This document shows positions 51,123-60,128 of a stretch of DNA of 64,000 bases, one piece after another. Position 1 is the first letter of the stretch. Every line of letters starts with the position of its first letter. Origin of the DNA: Brevundimonas subvibrioides ATCC 15264 (lineage in GTDB: Bacteria > Pseudomonadota > Alphaproteobacteria > Caulobacterales > Caulobacteraceae); contig NC_014375.1 in the NCBI RefSeq assembly GCF_000144605.1, positions 1,984,001-2,048,000 on the forward strand, written 5' to 3'. Below the pieces are notes generated by a model. That model did not search any database and was not told the DNA's origin. It was given only the letters and a program-made list of their open reading frames with translations. The position numbers and the translations under genes were made by a program.

Positions 51123-52033
51123 CTGGACAGCTGATCCAGCGCCTCGATCGCGACGCTGGGGTCGATGAGGCTGGCCAGATCGTCACGCGAACGGGCCGGT
51201 CGACTGTCCATCATGCCGAGCCACTGTTCTTCCTCGACCATGACATCGAGCAGATCCGGCGCGAGCGCCGCCGGATATCTGTGGTGCCGCCAGGCACGTT
51301 CGATGACGTCCATGGGATGCCCGCCGGATGCGTGTACCAGCGGCCAGGCGATCGACGGATCCGCCCGCATCGCAGCAGACGCCTGCATGATCGCGCGCAC
51401 GAACCCGACGATGCGCTGGCGTCGTTCCGGGTCGGCCAGATTGGCCACGGATGTGTTCAGGTTGAAGATCTCGCGATAAATGCCCTCGCCGCCGAACTCG
51501 ATCGCGTCGTCGCCGATCGCGGCGGCGGCATTCTCCATGTACGGCTCCCAGATCGCCACCGCATCGACCCGGCCGTCCGCGAGCGCGGGGCCCATGTCGC
51601 TGAGCGGCAGGATCTTGACCAGTTCGACATCGTTGCTGCCCAGACCCGCCGAAGCGAGCAGCCGGTGCACGAAATAGCCCGAAGACGTGGGGGCGATCGT
51701 GCCGACACGCTTGCCCTTCAGATCCGCGATGGAGGCGATGCCGGCGGAGCGTTTGCCGACCAGCCGGTAAAGCCCCTCTGCGACCGTCAGGATGATCCGA
51801 AGATCGGGATTGGCCACCGAATAGCGCAGCGCCTGGGTCTCGGCGTGGGTCGCGACATCGGCCTCCCCTGGTTCACCGAAGCCCGGGATCGCCTCGAGCC
51901 CGAACAGGTTCGGAATACCGCCCAGCTTCACGCTGGCCCGGCCGGGATAGAAGCGGTCGGCCGCCAGCAGGACGGGGGCGATCTCGAACGTGAACTTGTT
52001 GCCGTGAATGGCGATCGGAGCCAGCGTGTCCAT
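51119..52033 (-). CDS. NMT1/THI5-like substrate-binding-fold protein without signal peptide
   Basis: A 304-aa periplasmic-binding-protein-fold (type II, SsuA/THI5-like) protein: GKRVGTIAPTSSGYFVHRLL and VDAVAIWEPYMENAAAAIG are typical. It begins MDTLAPIAIHGNKFTFEIAP and has no signal peptide or lipobox. No ABC permease or ATPase gene lies nearby. Cytosolic members of this fold include decarboxylases such as 4,5-dihydroxyphthalate decarboxylase, so an enzyme role inside the pathway is possible. ATG 52033 overlaps the preceding stop by one base (TGATG). An ordinary transport role is the alternative. Confidence 0.75.
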   Translation of the reverse strand: MDTLAPIAIHGNKFTFEIAPVLLAADRFYPGRASVKLGGIPNLFGLEAIPGFGEPGEADVATHAETQALRYSVANPDLRIILTVAEGLYRLVGKRSAGIASIADLKGKRVGTIAPTSSGYFVHRLLASAGLGSNDVELVKILPLSDMGPALADGRVDAVAIWEPYMENAAAAIGDDAIEFGGEGIYREIFNLNTSVANLADPERRQRIVGFVRAIMQASAAMRADPSIAWPLVHASGGHPMDVIERAWRHHRYPAALAPDLLDVMVEEEQWLGMMDSRPARSRDDLASLIDPSVAIEALDQLSR

Positions 52034-52929
52034 CAGGCGATCGTCCATTTCAGAGCGCGCCGGACGGTGCCGCTGAACAGCTGCGCCTTGTCGCTCTGCG
52101 AGATCTCGTCGGTGTAGAGCAGGTAATGGAGGCTGTCGGCGTAGGACTTCCAGTCGCTGCGCGGACGCGGCCCCGGGTTCTGCGGGTGGTCTGGCAGCCC
52201 CCAGCGCATGCGCGTGTAGTCGCTCGCCCACATGCAGCGCTCAGGGCCGAAGGCCTTCAGGATCTTGTGAAAGTGCGGCCAGACGTCGGCGTAGGGATAG
52301 GGCTCGCGCGAGACGAGCGGCGTGCCGCAGCATTTAACGTACACGTTCGGATAACGGGCGATCTCCAGCAGTCCCGGCAGGGCGCGCCAGCGGTCGCCTT
52401 CGATGTCGGTCCGCAGCGACTGGGTGATGCCAAAGTGGTCGATGATGATGGTCAGATCCGGATGGCGCTCGGCCACCGGCGCCACCGCGGATGCGAAATC
52501 GTGCGCCGAGAAGAACATCGGCAGATCGTGCTTTTCCGCCAGCGCCCAGTATCGATCGAAGCCGCCCCCCAGGAAGGTCTCGTTGAGCGTCAGAGCCCTG
52601 GTCGGATCGACCCGGACCGGCCCGTAGTTCGTGGGCAGCGTCCGCAGGCCGAGCATGCCGGGGCTCGCCTTGAACGCGGCCATCCGCTCGTCGAGATCTT
52701 CCGCAGCATGATCCATGACCAGCACGGCACCGAACAGCTCGGGATAACGGGCCACCGCAGCCTCGTTGAACTCGGCGCTGGCGAACACGACGGCCTTGTC
52801 GACACGGACGGAGTCGATCGCCTCGCGCGCCAGCTCGACCCCGATGGCCAGTTTCATGGCATCGCTGACATCCTCGTCGAAAGGCTTCTGGGGCGATGGA
52901 TTGTGAATTTGGGCGTCAATGATTTCCAT
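52033..52929 (-). CDS. Amidohydrolase-2 family metal-dependent hydrolase or decarboxylase
   Basis: A 298-aa TIM-barrel protein of the amidohydrolase-2 family, which includes PDC lactonase and ACMSD-like decarboxylases. Seen: MEIIDAQIHNPSP at the start, where the usual D-x-H-x-H is D-x-Q-x-H; FFSAHDFASAV, TIIIDHFGITQS and the final MWASDYTRMRW (metal- or catalytic-Asp region). ATG 52929 has AGGAGAGTGG before it, so it is preferred to the GTG nine bases upstream. It probably hydrolyses a lactone or decarboxylates a pathway intermediate. The substrate is not deducible. Confidence 0.82.
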   Translation of the reverse strand: MEIIDAQIHNPSPQKPFDEDVSDAMKLAIGVELAREAIDSVRVDKAVVFASAEFNEAAVARYPELFGAVLVMDHAAEDLDERMAAFKASPGMLGLRTLPTNYGPVRVDPTRALTLNETFLGGGFDRYWALAEKHDLPMFFSAHDFASAVAPVAERHPDLTIIIDHFGITQSLRTDIEGDRWRALPGLLEIARYPNVYVKCCGTPLVSREPYPYADVWPHFHKILKAFGPERCMWASDYTRMRWGLPDHPQNPGPRPRSDWKSYADSLHYLLYTDEISQSDKAQLFSGTVRRALKWTIA

Positions 52930-52974
52930 GGCGACCACTCTCCTGTCTGCCGAAAACGGGGTGAAGGCCCTTCA

Positions 52975-54345
52975 TCAGCCGAACTCCGCAATCGCGCGGG
53001 CATAGCTGCGCTTGTAGGCCTTCATGCCTTGCGCGATCACCAGAAGCGCGAGGGGTCCCAGCAGGACGGCGCAGAGCGACAGGGAATACTTCAGGTCCTT
53101 CGGGTCGTTGAACAGAAAGTCCGTGAACAGCGCCACGACCAGCGGTCCGAGCGCGAAACCGACGACGTTCATGGCGAACATGTAGATGGCGCTGACCTGC
53201 GCTCGCATCCGGTTGGGCGTGATCACCTGGAAGGCCGCGGTCCCGGGTCCGATGCCGAGGGACGCCACGAAGATGTTGCAGCCATACAGCGCCAGCATGA
53301 GGTACGGATTGCCCACCAGCGGAAAGGTCGCCGAGAGGCCGATCGATGCCATCAGGGCATAGAAGACGATCTTCATGTCCGCATCGATCATCCCGCGCCG
53401 GTGAAGATACTCGGACAGCTTGCCACCGAGGATCAGACCCAGGGGCCCGACGGCCAGGACGACGCTGCCCTGGGCCAGACCGATGTGGGTTAGGCTCCAG
53501 TCGAACTCGCGACGGAACAGACTGGGCATCCACTGGCTGGTGCCCATGGACATCAGGGTCTTGACGCACATGCCGCCGATGATGGCGAAGTAGGTACGCC
53601 AGTCGGCCGCCAGCCAGCGCGCAACCTCGATCGCGGGAATGGATTTCTGCTTGATTCCAACCACCAGCCCGCGGCGCATCGGCTCTTTGAGGGTCATCAC
53701 CACCAGTGCCCACAGCAGACCGGGCAGACCGACGATGATGAAGGCCCACTGCCAGGGTCGAAGTTGGCCGATGAAGGGCAGTTCCATCATCGGAAAAGCG
53801 GCCACGAGCGCCAGGGCGCTGCCGCCGAGGATCAGGGCCAGACCGTTACCCATATGGCCCCCGATCGCGATTGTCCCGGTGGCAAACGCCACCTTTTCGC
53901 GCGGGAAGCTGTCGGTGACCATCGACCAGGTGGCCGGCGCGTAGCCAGCCTCGCCGATGCCGATGCCCAGCCGGGCGATGAACAGATGGGTGTAATTCTG
54001 CGCGATCCCGCACGCCATGGTCGCGGTGCTCCAGAAGGCGATGCACAGAGCGATCAGGTTGCGCCGGTTCGAGACATCGGCGATCCGGGCAAGCGGCAGG
54101 CCCGCGATGGCGTAGGTCAGGGAGAAGGCGGCCCCGAGGAGCAGGGCGGCCTGGGTGTCGGAGATGTGGTAGTCGGCCTTGATGGGTTCGATCATCAAGG
54201 CCAGGACCTGGCGGTCCAGGATCGTGAACATCACCACCACGCCCAGCACGAACATTGTGTAATAGGCCGACCGCGCACTGGGATACGGATGCACGGGTGC
54301 TGGCCTGGTCTCCACGGTCGGACCGTCCATCCGGGTATCCTTCAT
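52975..54345 (-). CDS. MFS transporter (Spinster-like group), second cluster
   Basis: A 456-aa inner-membrane carrier with 12 predicted membrane segments. MFTILDRQVLALMIEPIKAD and RIADVSNRRNLIALCIAFWS match the same positions in the MFS protein of the first cluster, so they are paralogues. Other family segments are RLGIGIGEAGYAPATWSMVT and FIIVGLPGLLWALVVMTLKE. It follows the TonB receptor gene after a very stable hairpin and probably moves the same substrate across the inner membrane. Confidence 0.88.
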   Translation of the reverse strand: MKDTRMDGPTVETRPAPVHPYPSARSAYYTMFVLGVVVMFTILDRQVLALMIEPIKADYHISDTQAALLLGAAFSLTYAIAGLPLARIADVSNRRNLIALCIAFWSTATMACGIAQNYTHLFIARLGIGIGEAGYAPATWSMVTDSFPREKVAFATGTIAIGGHMGNGLALILGGSALALVAAFPMMELPFIGQLRPWQWAFIIVGLPGLLWALVVMTLKEPMRRGLVVGIKQKSIPAIEVARWLAADWRTYFAIIGGMCVKTLMSMGTSQWMPSLFRREFDWSLTHIGLAQGSVVLAVGPLGLILGGKLSEYLHRRGMIDADMKIVFYALMASIGLSATFPLVGNPYLMLALYGCNIFVASLGIGPGTAAFQVITPNRMRAQVSAIYMFAMNVVGFALGPLVVALFTDFLFNDPKDLKYSLSLCAVLLGPLALLVIAQGMKAYKRSYARAIAEFG

Positions 54346-54365
54346 TCAAAACGACTGGTTGGGTG

Positions 54366-54391
54366 CCCGGGGCCGCGCCGGCGGCCCCGGG
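54366..54391 (-). terminator. Very stable hairpin between TonB receptor and MFS genes, second cluster
   Basis: Perfect 11-bp GC arms CCCGGGGCCGC (54366-54376) and GCGGCCCCGGG (54381-54391) surround a four-base loop, eight bases after the receptor stop on the minus strand. No T-run follows (CACCCAACC). It is therefore better seen as an attenuator or mRNA-stabilising hairpin than as a full terminator. Confidence 0.55.
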
Positions 54392-54398
54392 AAGGAAG

Positions 54399-56993
54399 TC
54401 AGAACCGTCTGCTGATCGTCAGGGACCATTCCCGGGGCGGCGCAGGTTGCGCATTCGTGTGCGGGAAGCCGATGTCCTGATAGACGAAGTAGTTGCGGTA
54501 GTAGAACTTGTCGAAAAGGTTCGTCACACCCAGGGCGAAGTCGACGTCACTGGCCTCGTGATGATACGCGATACGCGCATTCACCAGTGAATAGCCGTCC
54601 TGATTGGTCTCTTTTCGCGTGATGCTGTTGACGATGTCGCCCATGTACAGCCAGTCGATCCGGGGCGTCACGGTACCGCCGAGAATAAGGTTCGGGATCT
54701 CGTATTGAATGCCCGCGCTGGCCGTCCAGTCCGGAATACGCAGCAGCTTCTTGTTTGCCGTATCCGGCCGCGCGTCCAGATCCGCCGAGCTGAAGTTCGA
54801 ATATCCGAGCGATGCGTTGATCGAAAGACCGTCGATCGGATTGGCCTCGACCTCGAATTCGACGCCCTGAACCTTGCCCGGAATGTTGATGTAGAACGTC
54901 CGCGATACGCACTGGAAGCCCGTAGTGCCGGCGGGCGCATTCTGACAGACGGTGACGCCGGGCTGGCCCTGGCTCACCTCGACCTGGGTGCCGGGAATCC
55001 TGTTGCCCGAACCGTCGAGCAGATATTCGGAGCCCGACAGGCTTTGGATCCGCGTCTTGTAGTCCGTGTAGAAGGCCGTGGCGTTGACCCTGAGCCTGCG
55101 ATCGAAGAGGTCCGACTTGACCCCAAGCTCGTAGGTCAGGATTTCCTCGCCCGGGAACTGCTGGACCTGACTGGCCTGGAAGGGGCGCGCGTTGAACCCG
55201 GGAAGCCGGAACCCGGTCGCCGCGGATGCGAAGAGCATGGTGTGTTCGGCCAGTCGGTAGTCGAGGCCCAGTTTCCAGTCGAAGCGCTGTTCGGCCAGGT
55301 CGATCTGGAAGATCGTGCTGCCGGTCGGAGATACCGTGAACTGGGTCGACGCCGCCGTCGTGCCGTCGAGCACGCTGTAGAAGTCGACCGGCTTGGTGTC
55401 GTCGGAGTATCGTCCGCCCACGGTCACGCCGAGGTTTTCCATCGGGCGGAAGGTGGCGTTCACGTACGCCGCCTTGCTCACAGGCGTATACTTGTTGCTC
55501 TGATAGCGGATGGTGTTGTTGTAGCTGGACGTCCCGGCGAACCGCTGCTCGCCGTCGGCTTCATAGTAGAAGAGGCCGGCGACCCAATCGACCCAGGAAT
55601 GGCTGCCCGTCAGGCGGATTTCGCCCGAGAAGTTGCTCTGGGACACATCGTTCCGGTTGTTTTCGAGGGCGACCGGCGTCGCGTCGACGTCGTAGGAATA
55701 GGTCGCCTCGATCTCGCGGTATCCCCCGATAACGGTCAGGTCGATCTCGTCGGTCAGGCCGTAAATCAGCTTGCTGGAAACCCCCCAGCTCCGGAACGGG
55801 CTGTTGGTCGGGTTCTGAACGCCGCCGCGGAAGATCGACCCGTTGTAGATCGTGTTTCCGGGGACGGCCACGCCGGCCGGTACGGGATCGCCGTACGTGG
55901 CGTAGGTCGTATAGGGATTGCCGGTGATGAACCGCTCGTCGAATGCGAACGTGGGACCGCCCGGTGCTGTCCAGCGATTGAAAAGCGCGCGTGTGTTGGC
56001 GTTGTTGTTGGACGTGGTTGAGTTGATCGCCACCAGCGAATCCGCCGGCGCATCGGACTCGTCGTTCAGGTAGTCCGCGGTGATGGTCAGCGACAGGTTG
56101 GACTGCGGCTCCCAGTAAAGCTGCCCCCGCATCGCCCGACTGTCCTCACCGCCCTGGTGACCGATGGTGCAGTCGTCAGGTGCGGCGCTGTTCGAGCCGT
56201 TGATGAGGTCGGGGTTTGAGAAGGGAAACAGCCCGGCCAGAGCCGGCGTGCCGCGGCGAACCATCTCGCAGCGGAAGTCGAGGACGCGCTGGTACCCCGT
56301 GCGTTCTTTCGAAACCGCCGAAACGGAGATGCCGAACGTGTCGGAGATCGGCAGGTTCAGGCTGGCACGGAAGTCGCGGCGGTCGAAGCTGCCGATGGTG
56401 GTTTCGACAAGGGCGGTCGTGGTGTCGAGGTTCGGCTTCTTGCTGACGAGGTTGATCGCCCCCGCCAGGGCATTGCGTCCGAACAGCGTTCCCTGGGGGC
56501 CACGCAGCACTTCCACATGGTCGAGCTCGAGCAGGTCGAACATCGAACCGAAGAGCAGCGGGTAATAGACGTCGTCGACGTAGAAGGCGACGGCGGGCTC
56601 CTGAGCCAGGCTGGTGTCGTGCTGGCCGATCCCGCGAATGAACGCCGAGACGCCTGGCCCATAGACGCCCTGCGAGCGTTCGAAGGCGGCGTTGGGGATG
56701 ATGTCGCCAAGGTCCGCCGCGTTGCTCAGGCCCCTTGCCTGCAAGGCCTCGGACGTCACGGCGGTGATGGTGATCGGGGTCGACTGGAGATTGGTGGACT
56801 GACGGGTGGCAGTGACGACGATATCGGACAAAGCGTCGGGGCGTCCTGGCTCGGGATCCTCCTGTGGATCCGCCGCGGTCGGGGCCGCCGGATCGGCGGG
56901 CGGGACGCGTGTGTCTGCGGACTGAGCGGATGCGTTGTGCGCTGCAGCGAGCGCCATCAACGACACGCCGACCAACGATAATTTCCTGATCAT
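54399..56993 (-). CDS. TonB-dependent outer-membrane receptor, second cluster
   Basis: An 864-aa receptor. The signal peptide is MIRKLSLVGVSLMALAAAHN to about residue 23. It is followed by a TonB-box-like LSDIVVTATRQ, a plug (VSAFIRGIGQHDTSLAQEPA, then VEVLRGPQGTLFGRNALAGA) and a barrel ending in REWSLTISRRF with a terminal Phe. A long flexible Pro/Ala-rich stretch after the signal peptide precedes the TonB box. It should import the substrate of this cluster. It has its own upstream region with an 18-bp palindrome at 57026-57043. CTTGCTCC-type leader sequence precedes the ATG, so it may be transcribed independently of the genes above it. Confidence 0.92.
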   Translation of the reverse strand: MIRKLSLVGVSLMALAAAHNASAQSADTRVPPADPAAPTAADPQEDPEPGRPDALSDIVVTATRQSTNLQSTPITITAVTSEALQARGLSNAADLGDIIPNAAFERSQGVYGPGVSAFIRGIGQHDTSLAQEPAVAFYVDDVYYPLLFGSMFDLLELDHVEVLRGPQGTLFGRNALAGAINLVSKKPNLDTTTALVETTIGSFDRRDFRASLNLPISDTFGISVSAVSKERTGYQRVLDFRCEMVRRGTPALAGLFPFSNPDLINGSNSAAPDDCTIGHQGGEDSRAMRGQLYWEPQSNLSLTITADYLNDESDAPADSLVAINSTTSNNNANTRALFNRWTAPGGPTFAFDERFITGNPYTTYATYGDPVPAGVAVPGNTIYNGSIFRGGVQNPTNSPFRSWGVSSKLIYGLTDEIDLTVIGGYREIEATYSYDVDATPVALENNRNDVSQSNFSGEIRLTGSHSWVDWVAGLFYYEADGEQRFAGTSSYNNTIRYQSNKYTPVSKAAYVNATFRPMENLGVTVGGRYSDDTKPVDFYSVLDGTTAASTQFTVSPTGSTIFQIDLAEQRFDWKLGLDYRLAEHTMLFASAATGFRLPGFNARPFQASQVQQFPGEEILTYELGVKSDLFDRRLRVNATAFYTDYKTRIQSLSGSEYLLDGSGNRIPGTQVEVSQGQPGVTVCQNAPAGTTGFQCVSRTFYINIPGKVQGVEFEVEANPIDGLSINASLGYSNFSSADLDARPDTANKKLLRIPDWTASAGIQYEIPNLILGGTVTPRIDWLYMGDIVNSITRKETNQDGYSLVNARIAYHHEASDVDFALGVTNLFDKFYYRNYFVYQDIGFPHTNAQPAPPREWSLTISRRF

Positions 56994-57025
56994 CTTGCTC
57001 CCCTTTTTTGTTTCGCCCTTAGCTC

Positions 57026-57043
57026 ATTGGACCTCGCCAATGT
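57026..57043. promoter_or_regulatory. Palindrome upstream of the second TonB receptor gene
   Basis: CATTGGACCTCGCCAATG has perfect 6-bp arms around a 6-base spacer, about 35 bp upstream of the receptor start. It is a plausible operator for the AraC protein or an unseen regulator. The 57044-57120 stretch has no gene. Confidence 0.4.
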
Positions 57044-57120
57044 ATGGAGCGGGGGGGATGCGACTTGTCTCAAACGGCAGCCAAAGTTCCCAAGGGCTGC
57101 CACCCCGGTCCCAAACGGCA

Positions 57121-58056
57121 TCAGAAGTTGACCAGATCGGCACCCTTGAGACCGAGCGTCGCACGCGCTTCGGCGGGCGTCGCGATCTCCTTGCCCAGAC
57201 CGGCAAGGATGCCGCGGATGAGCCGCACCTGGTCGGCGCTGCTCTGCGCGAGCTCGCCGCGGGAGATGAACAGACTGTCCTCCAGGCCCACCCGAACGTT
57301 GCCGCCCAGCAGCGCGCTCTGGGTGCAGAACGGAATCTGATGCCGACCGGCCGCGAAGGCCGAAAACACGTAGTCGTCGCCGAACAGGCTGTCGGCGATC
57401 GTCACCATGTGAACGAGGTTGCGGGGATCGGGCCCCATCCCTCCCAGAATCCCGAAGACCCCCTGGATCAGGAAGGGCGGCTTGATCAGACCGAGATCGG
57501 CGAAGTGGGCCAGGGTGTAAAGATGGCCGATGTCATAGCATTCGAATTCGAACCGCGTGCCGAACCCCTGCCCGATCTCGACCATGATGCGTTCGATATA
57601 GGCATTGTCGTTGTACATGATGCGGCCGCGAGAGCCGGCCACGTAGTCCCGTTCCCAGTCATGCTGCCAGTGATCGACCCGGCTCCCCGCACCGGAGAAG
57701 TCGAAGATGAGAGGGCCCATATTCAGTGAGCACAGCTCGGGCCGGGTCGCGCGTGCCCCGTCCAGGCGATCATCCAGCGACATCACCGCGCTGCCGCCGG
57801 TCGAGATGTTGATCACGGCGTCCGTCGCCGCCCGGATCTGCGGCAGGAAGGCCATGAAGTGCTCGGCGGCGGGACTGGGACGGCCATCCACCGGATCGCG
57901 CGCATGCAGATGCAGGATCGATGCGCCGGCCTCTGCGGCCTCGATCGCCGCGCTCGCGATCTGTGCGGGTGTCACGGGCAGATAGGGCGACATCGAGGGC
58001 GTGTGGATGGACCCCGTCGGGGCGCAGGTGATGATAACCTTGTCGCGTCTCAGCAC
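57121..58056 (-). CDS. BKACE-family beta-keto acid cleavage enzyme (DUF849)
   Basis: A 311-aa TIM-barrel enzyme of the beta-keto acid cleavage (Kce, DUF849) family. It transfers the acyl part of a beta-keto acid onto acetyl-CoA, giving acetoacetate and a CoA ester, with zinc. Seen: DKVIITCAPTGSIHTPSMSP near the start, ILHLHARDPVDGRPS (metal His pair, about residues 47-61), INISTGGSAVMS, and the catalytic region FCTQSALLGGNVRVGLEDSL near 260. Length is normal. The substrate is not deducible. It lies ten bases after the aldehyde dehydrogenase stop, in the same transcription direction. Confidence 0.88.
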   Translation of the reverse strand: MLRRDKVIITCAPTGSIHTPSMSPYLPVTPAQIASAAIEAAEAGASILHLHARDPVDGRPSPAAEHFMAFLPQIRAATDAVINISTGGSAVMSLDDRLDGARATRPELCSLNMGPLIFDFSGAGSRVDHWQHDWERDYVAGSRGRIMYNDNAYIERIMVEIGQGFGTRFEFECYDIGHLYTLAHFADLGLIKPPFLIQGVFGILGGMGPDPRNLVHMVTIADSLFGDDYVFSAFAAGRHQIPFCTQSALLGGNVRVGLEDSLFISRGELAQSSADQVRLIRGILAGLGKEIATPAEARATLGLKGADLVNF

Positions 58057-58065
58057 GGGCCCATC

Positions 58066-59544
58066 CTAGAGTTCAGCTTCACAGAGGTATTTCAGATTGA
58101 GGTATTCGTTCAGGCCGTGATGGGAGCCTTCACGGCCCAGGCCCGACATCTTCACCCCGCCGAAGGGCGCGAAGGCGGTCGAGATCAGGCCGGTGTTGAT
58201 GCCGACCATTCCGCTTTCCAGCGCGCGACCGACGCGCGAGATCGTGGCGGGGCTCGACGAGCAGAGATACGCGGCGAGCCCGAAAGGCGTGTCGTTCGCC
58301 AGCTGGATCCCCCGCTCGATGGTGTCGAACCGTATGACCGCCGCGAGCGGGCCAAAGGTCTCTTCCTGCGTGACGAGGGCGTCCGTCGCGACGTCGCACA
58401 TCAGCGTCGGCCGACACATCCGCCCCTCGCCGGACAGCCCGCCGTTCAGGATCCGGGCGCCGCCGTTCGTGGCGTCCAGAATATGTCGATCAACCTTGGC
58501 CACCGCCGCTTCGCTGATCAGCGGGCCGATATCGGTGGCCGGATCAAATCCGTCTCCGCTCGTCAGGGCGGCGACCCGCTCCGAAAAGGCCTCGACGAAG
58601 GCGTCGTGCAGGCCCTGCTGAACGTAGATCCGGTTAGCGGCGATGCAGCTTTGGCCGGTGTTGCGGAACTTGGCGACCATGGCGGTTTCGACCGCGACGG
58701 ACAGGTCCGCATCATCGAAGATCAGAAGCGGAGCGTTCCCGCCGAGCTCGAGCGACAGACGCTTGATCGTGCCGGCCGAGGCGGCCATCAGCTGGGCTCC
58801 GACCCGGGTGGAGCCGGTGAAACTGATCTTGCGGACAATGGACGAGCTGGTCAGCCGTTCGCCCACCATGGCAGGCTGGCCGGTCACGATGTTGATCACG
58901 CCAGCGGGGATTCCGGCCTCCTCGGCGAGCACCGCCAGCGCGAGGGCGCTGAACGGCGTCTCGGCGGCCGGCTTGGCGACGACCGTGCAGCCCGCCGCCA
59001 GAGCGGGGGCCAGCTTTCGAGTCAGCATGGCCACCGGGAAGTTCCACGGTGTGATGACCCCGCACACCCCGACCGGCTCCCGCTCGACCAGCAGGCGGCG
59101 ACCGGATGTCGGCGCAGGAATGATCTCGCCCAGCGCCCGTCCCGCTTCCTCGGCGTAGAGCGCGATGAAGGCCGCGCCATACGCGATCTCGCCGCGCGCC
59201 TCCTTCAGCGGCTTGCCGTTTTCGAGGGTAATCAGGCAGGCCAGATCCTCCGCATGCGACAGCACCAGGTCGTGCCAGCGTCGCAGCAGCCCGCCGCGCT
59301 CGCGAGGATTGCGTCCCGACCACTCCACGAAGGCCCGCTTGGCCGCCAGAATGGCGTCATCGATCTCGCCGGCTGCCAGCGACGGCACGTCGCCGATGCC
59401 CGTTCCGGTGAAGGGATCGCTGACCCCGATCGTTTCGCCGCTGGCTGCCGCCCGCCACGCGCCATCGATGTAGCACTGGTGCCGGATCAGATCGGGCCTG
59501 AGCATCTGGCCACGGGCCTGGCCCGGGCTGGGCATACCGCTCAC
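58066..59544 (-). CDS. Succinate-semialdehyde-dehydrogenase-like aldehyde dehydrogenase
   Basis: A 492-aa NAD(P)-dependent ALDH-superfamily enzyme, closest in pattern to GabD: CYIDGAWRAAASGETIGVSD, VCGVITPWNFPVAMLTRKLA, the general-base Glu in LSLELGGNAPLLIFDDAD and the catalytic Cys in RNTGQSCIAANRIYVQQG (near residue 289), then GREGSHHGLNEYLNLKYLC at the end. The start is GTG 59544, overlapping the stop of the NTF2-like gene (GTGA); ATG 59535 is an alternative. It probably oxidises a semialdehyde made by C-C cleavage in this cluster. Confidence 0.88.
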   Translation of the reverse strand: MSGMPSPGQARGQMLRPDLIRHQCYIDGAWRAAASGETIGVSDPFTGTGIGDVPSLAAGEIDDAILAAKRAFVEWSGRNPRERGGLLRRWHDLVLSHAEDLACLITLENGKPLKEARGEIAYGAAFIALYAEEAGRALGEIIPAPTSGRRLLVEREPVGVCGVITPWNFPVAMLTRKLAPALAAGCTVVAKPAAETPFSALALAVLAEEAGIPAGVINIVTGQPAMVGERLTSSSIVRKISFTGSTRVGAQLMAASAGTIKRLSLELGGNAPLLIFDDADLSVAVETAMVAKFRNTGQSCIAANRIYVQQGLHDAFVEAFSERVAALTSGDGFDPATDIGPLISEAAVAKVDRHILDATNGGARILNGGLSGEGRMCRPTLMCDVATDALVTQEETFGPLAAVIRFDTIERGIQLANDTPFGLAAYLCSSSPATISRVGRALESGMVGINTGLISTAFAPFGGVKMSGLGREGSHHGLNEYLNLKYLCEAEL

Positions 59545-59999
59545 GCCTGATCGTCGAGTTTGGGATTGGTGATCGGGGTGTCGCTCTCGAACCAGTGTTC
59601 GAACCGTCGGTATTCGCAGAGCCAGCGCCCATCGACGCGGCGATACCGGTCGGTCGCCAGCGAGATCGTCACCGGGACGTGGCTGCGCAGCGCCTTCACA
59701 CCGTCGGCGGCGTAGAGCGTCAGAAAGTTCGTCGCCTCGGCACGGTCATCGCCGCTCCGAGCGGCGCGGAAATTGGTGAAGGCGTGGACGGACACCCGGG
59801 GCCCCTGTGCGGCCCGCCAGGCGTAGAACTGTTCGATTTTCGCGCGACCTTCGTAGGACGCGAACTGTCCGTGGAACACCGCATCCTCGGTGTAGAACGC
59901 TCCCGTTCCCCGGCCCTGGTTGGTGTCGACGTCGTGCCAGTAGTCGGCCAGCTGCAACGCCAGTTCGGCCGTCAGACTGAGCCGGTCCTCGTCGATCAT
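59541..59999 (-). CDS. SnoaL/NTF2-like protein
   Basis: A 152-aa cone-fold protein (MIDEDRLSLTAELALQLADY, then TGAFYTEDAVFHGQFASYEG and KIEQFYAWRAAQGPRV; the C-terminal half YRRVDGRWLCEYRRFEHWF is the usual last strand pair). Members act as small dehydratases, isomerases or hydrolase subunits, or as unknown accessory proteins. The ATG at 59999 gives a normal family start. It is coupled to the dehydrogenase by overlap. A second, distinct NTF2-like gene lies at the right edge. Confidence 0.8.
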   Translation of the reverse strand: MIDEDRLSLTAELALQLADYWHDVDTNQGRGTGAFYTEDAVFHGQFASYEGRAKIEQFYAWRAAQGPRVSVHAFTNFRAARSGDDRAEATNFLTLYAADGVKALRSHVPVTISLATDRYRRVDGRWLCEYRRFEHWFESDTPITNPKLDDQA

Positions 60000-60128
60000 G
60001 TCATCCTCTGGATCACTCGCCACCCCCGAACTTGGACGGGCGGTTACGACCTAGAGGCTGCGAGACACGTTGGCTTGCCCACGAAGGCAGGCACAGTTGC
60101 GCCAGACGGTACTCGGGTGACTGTCCGG

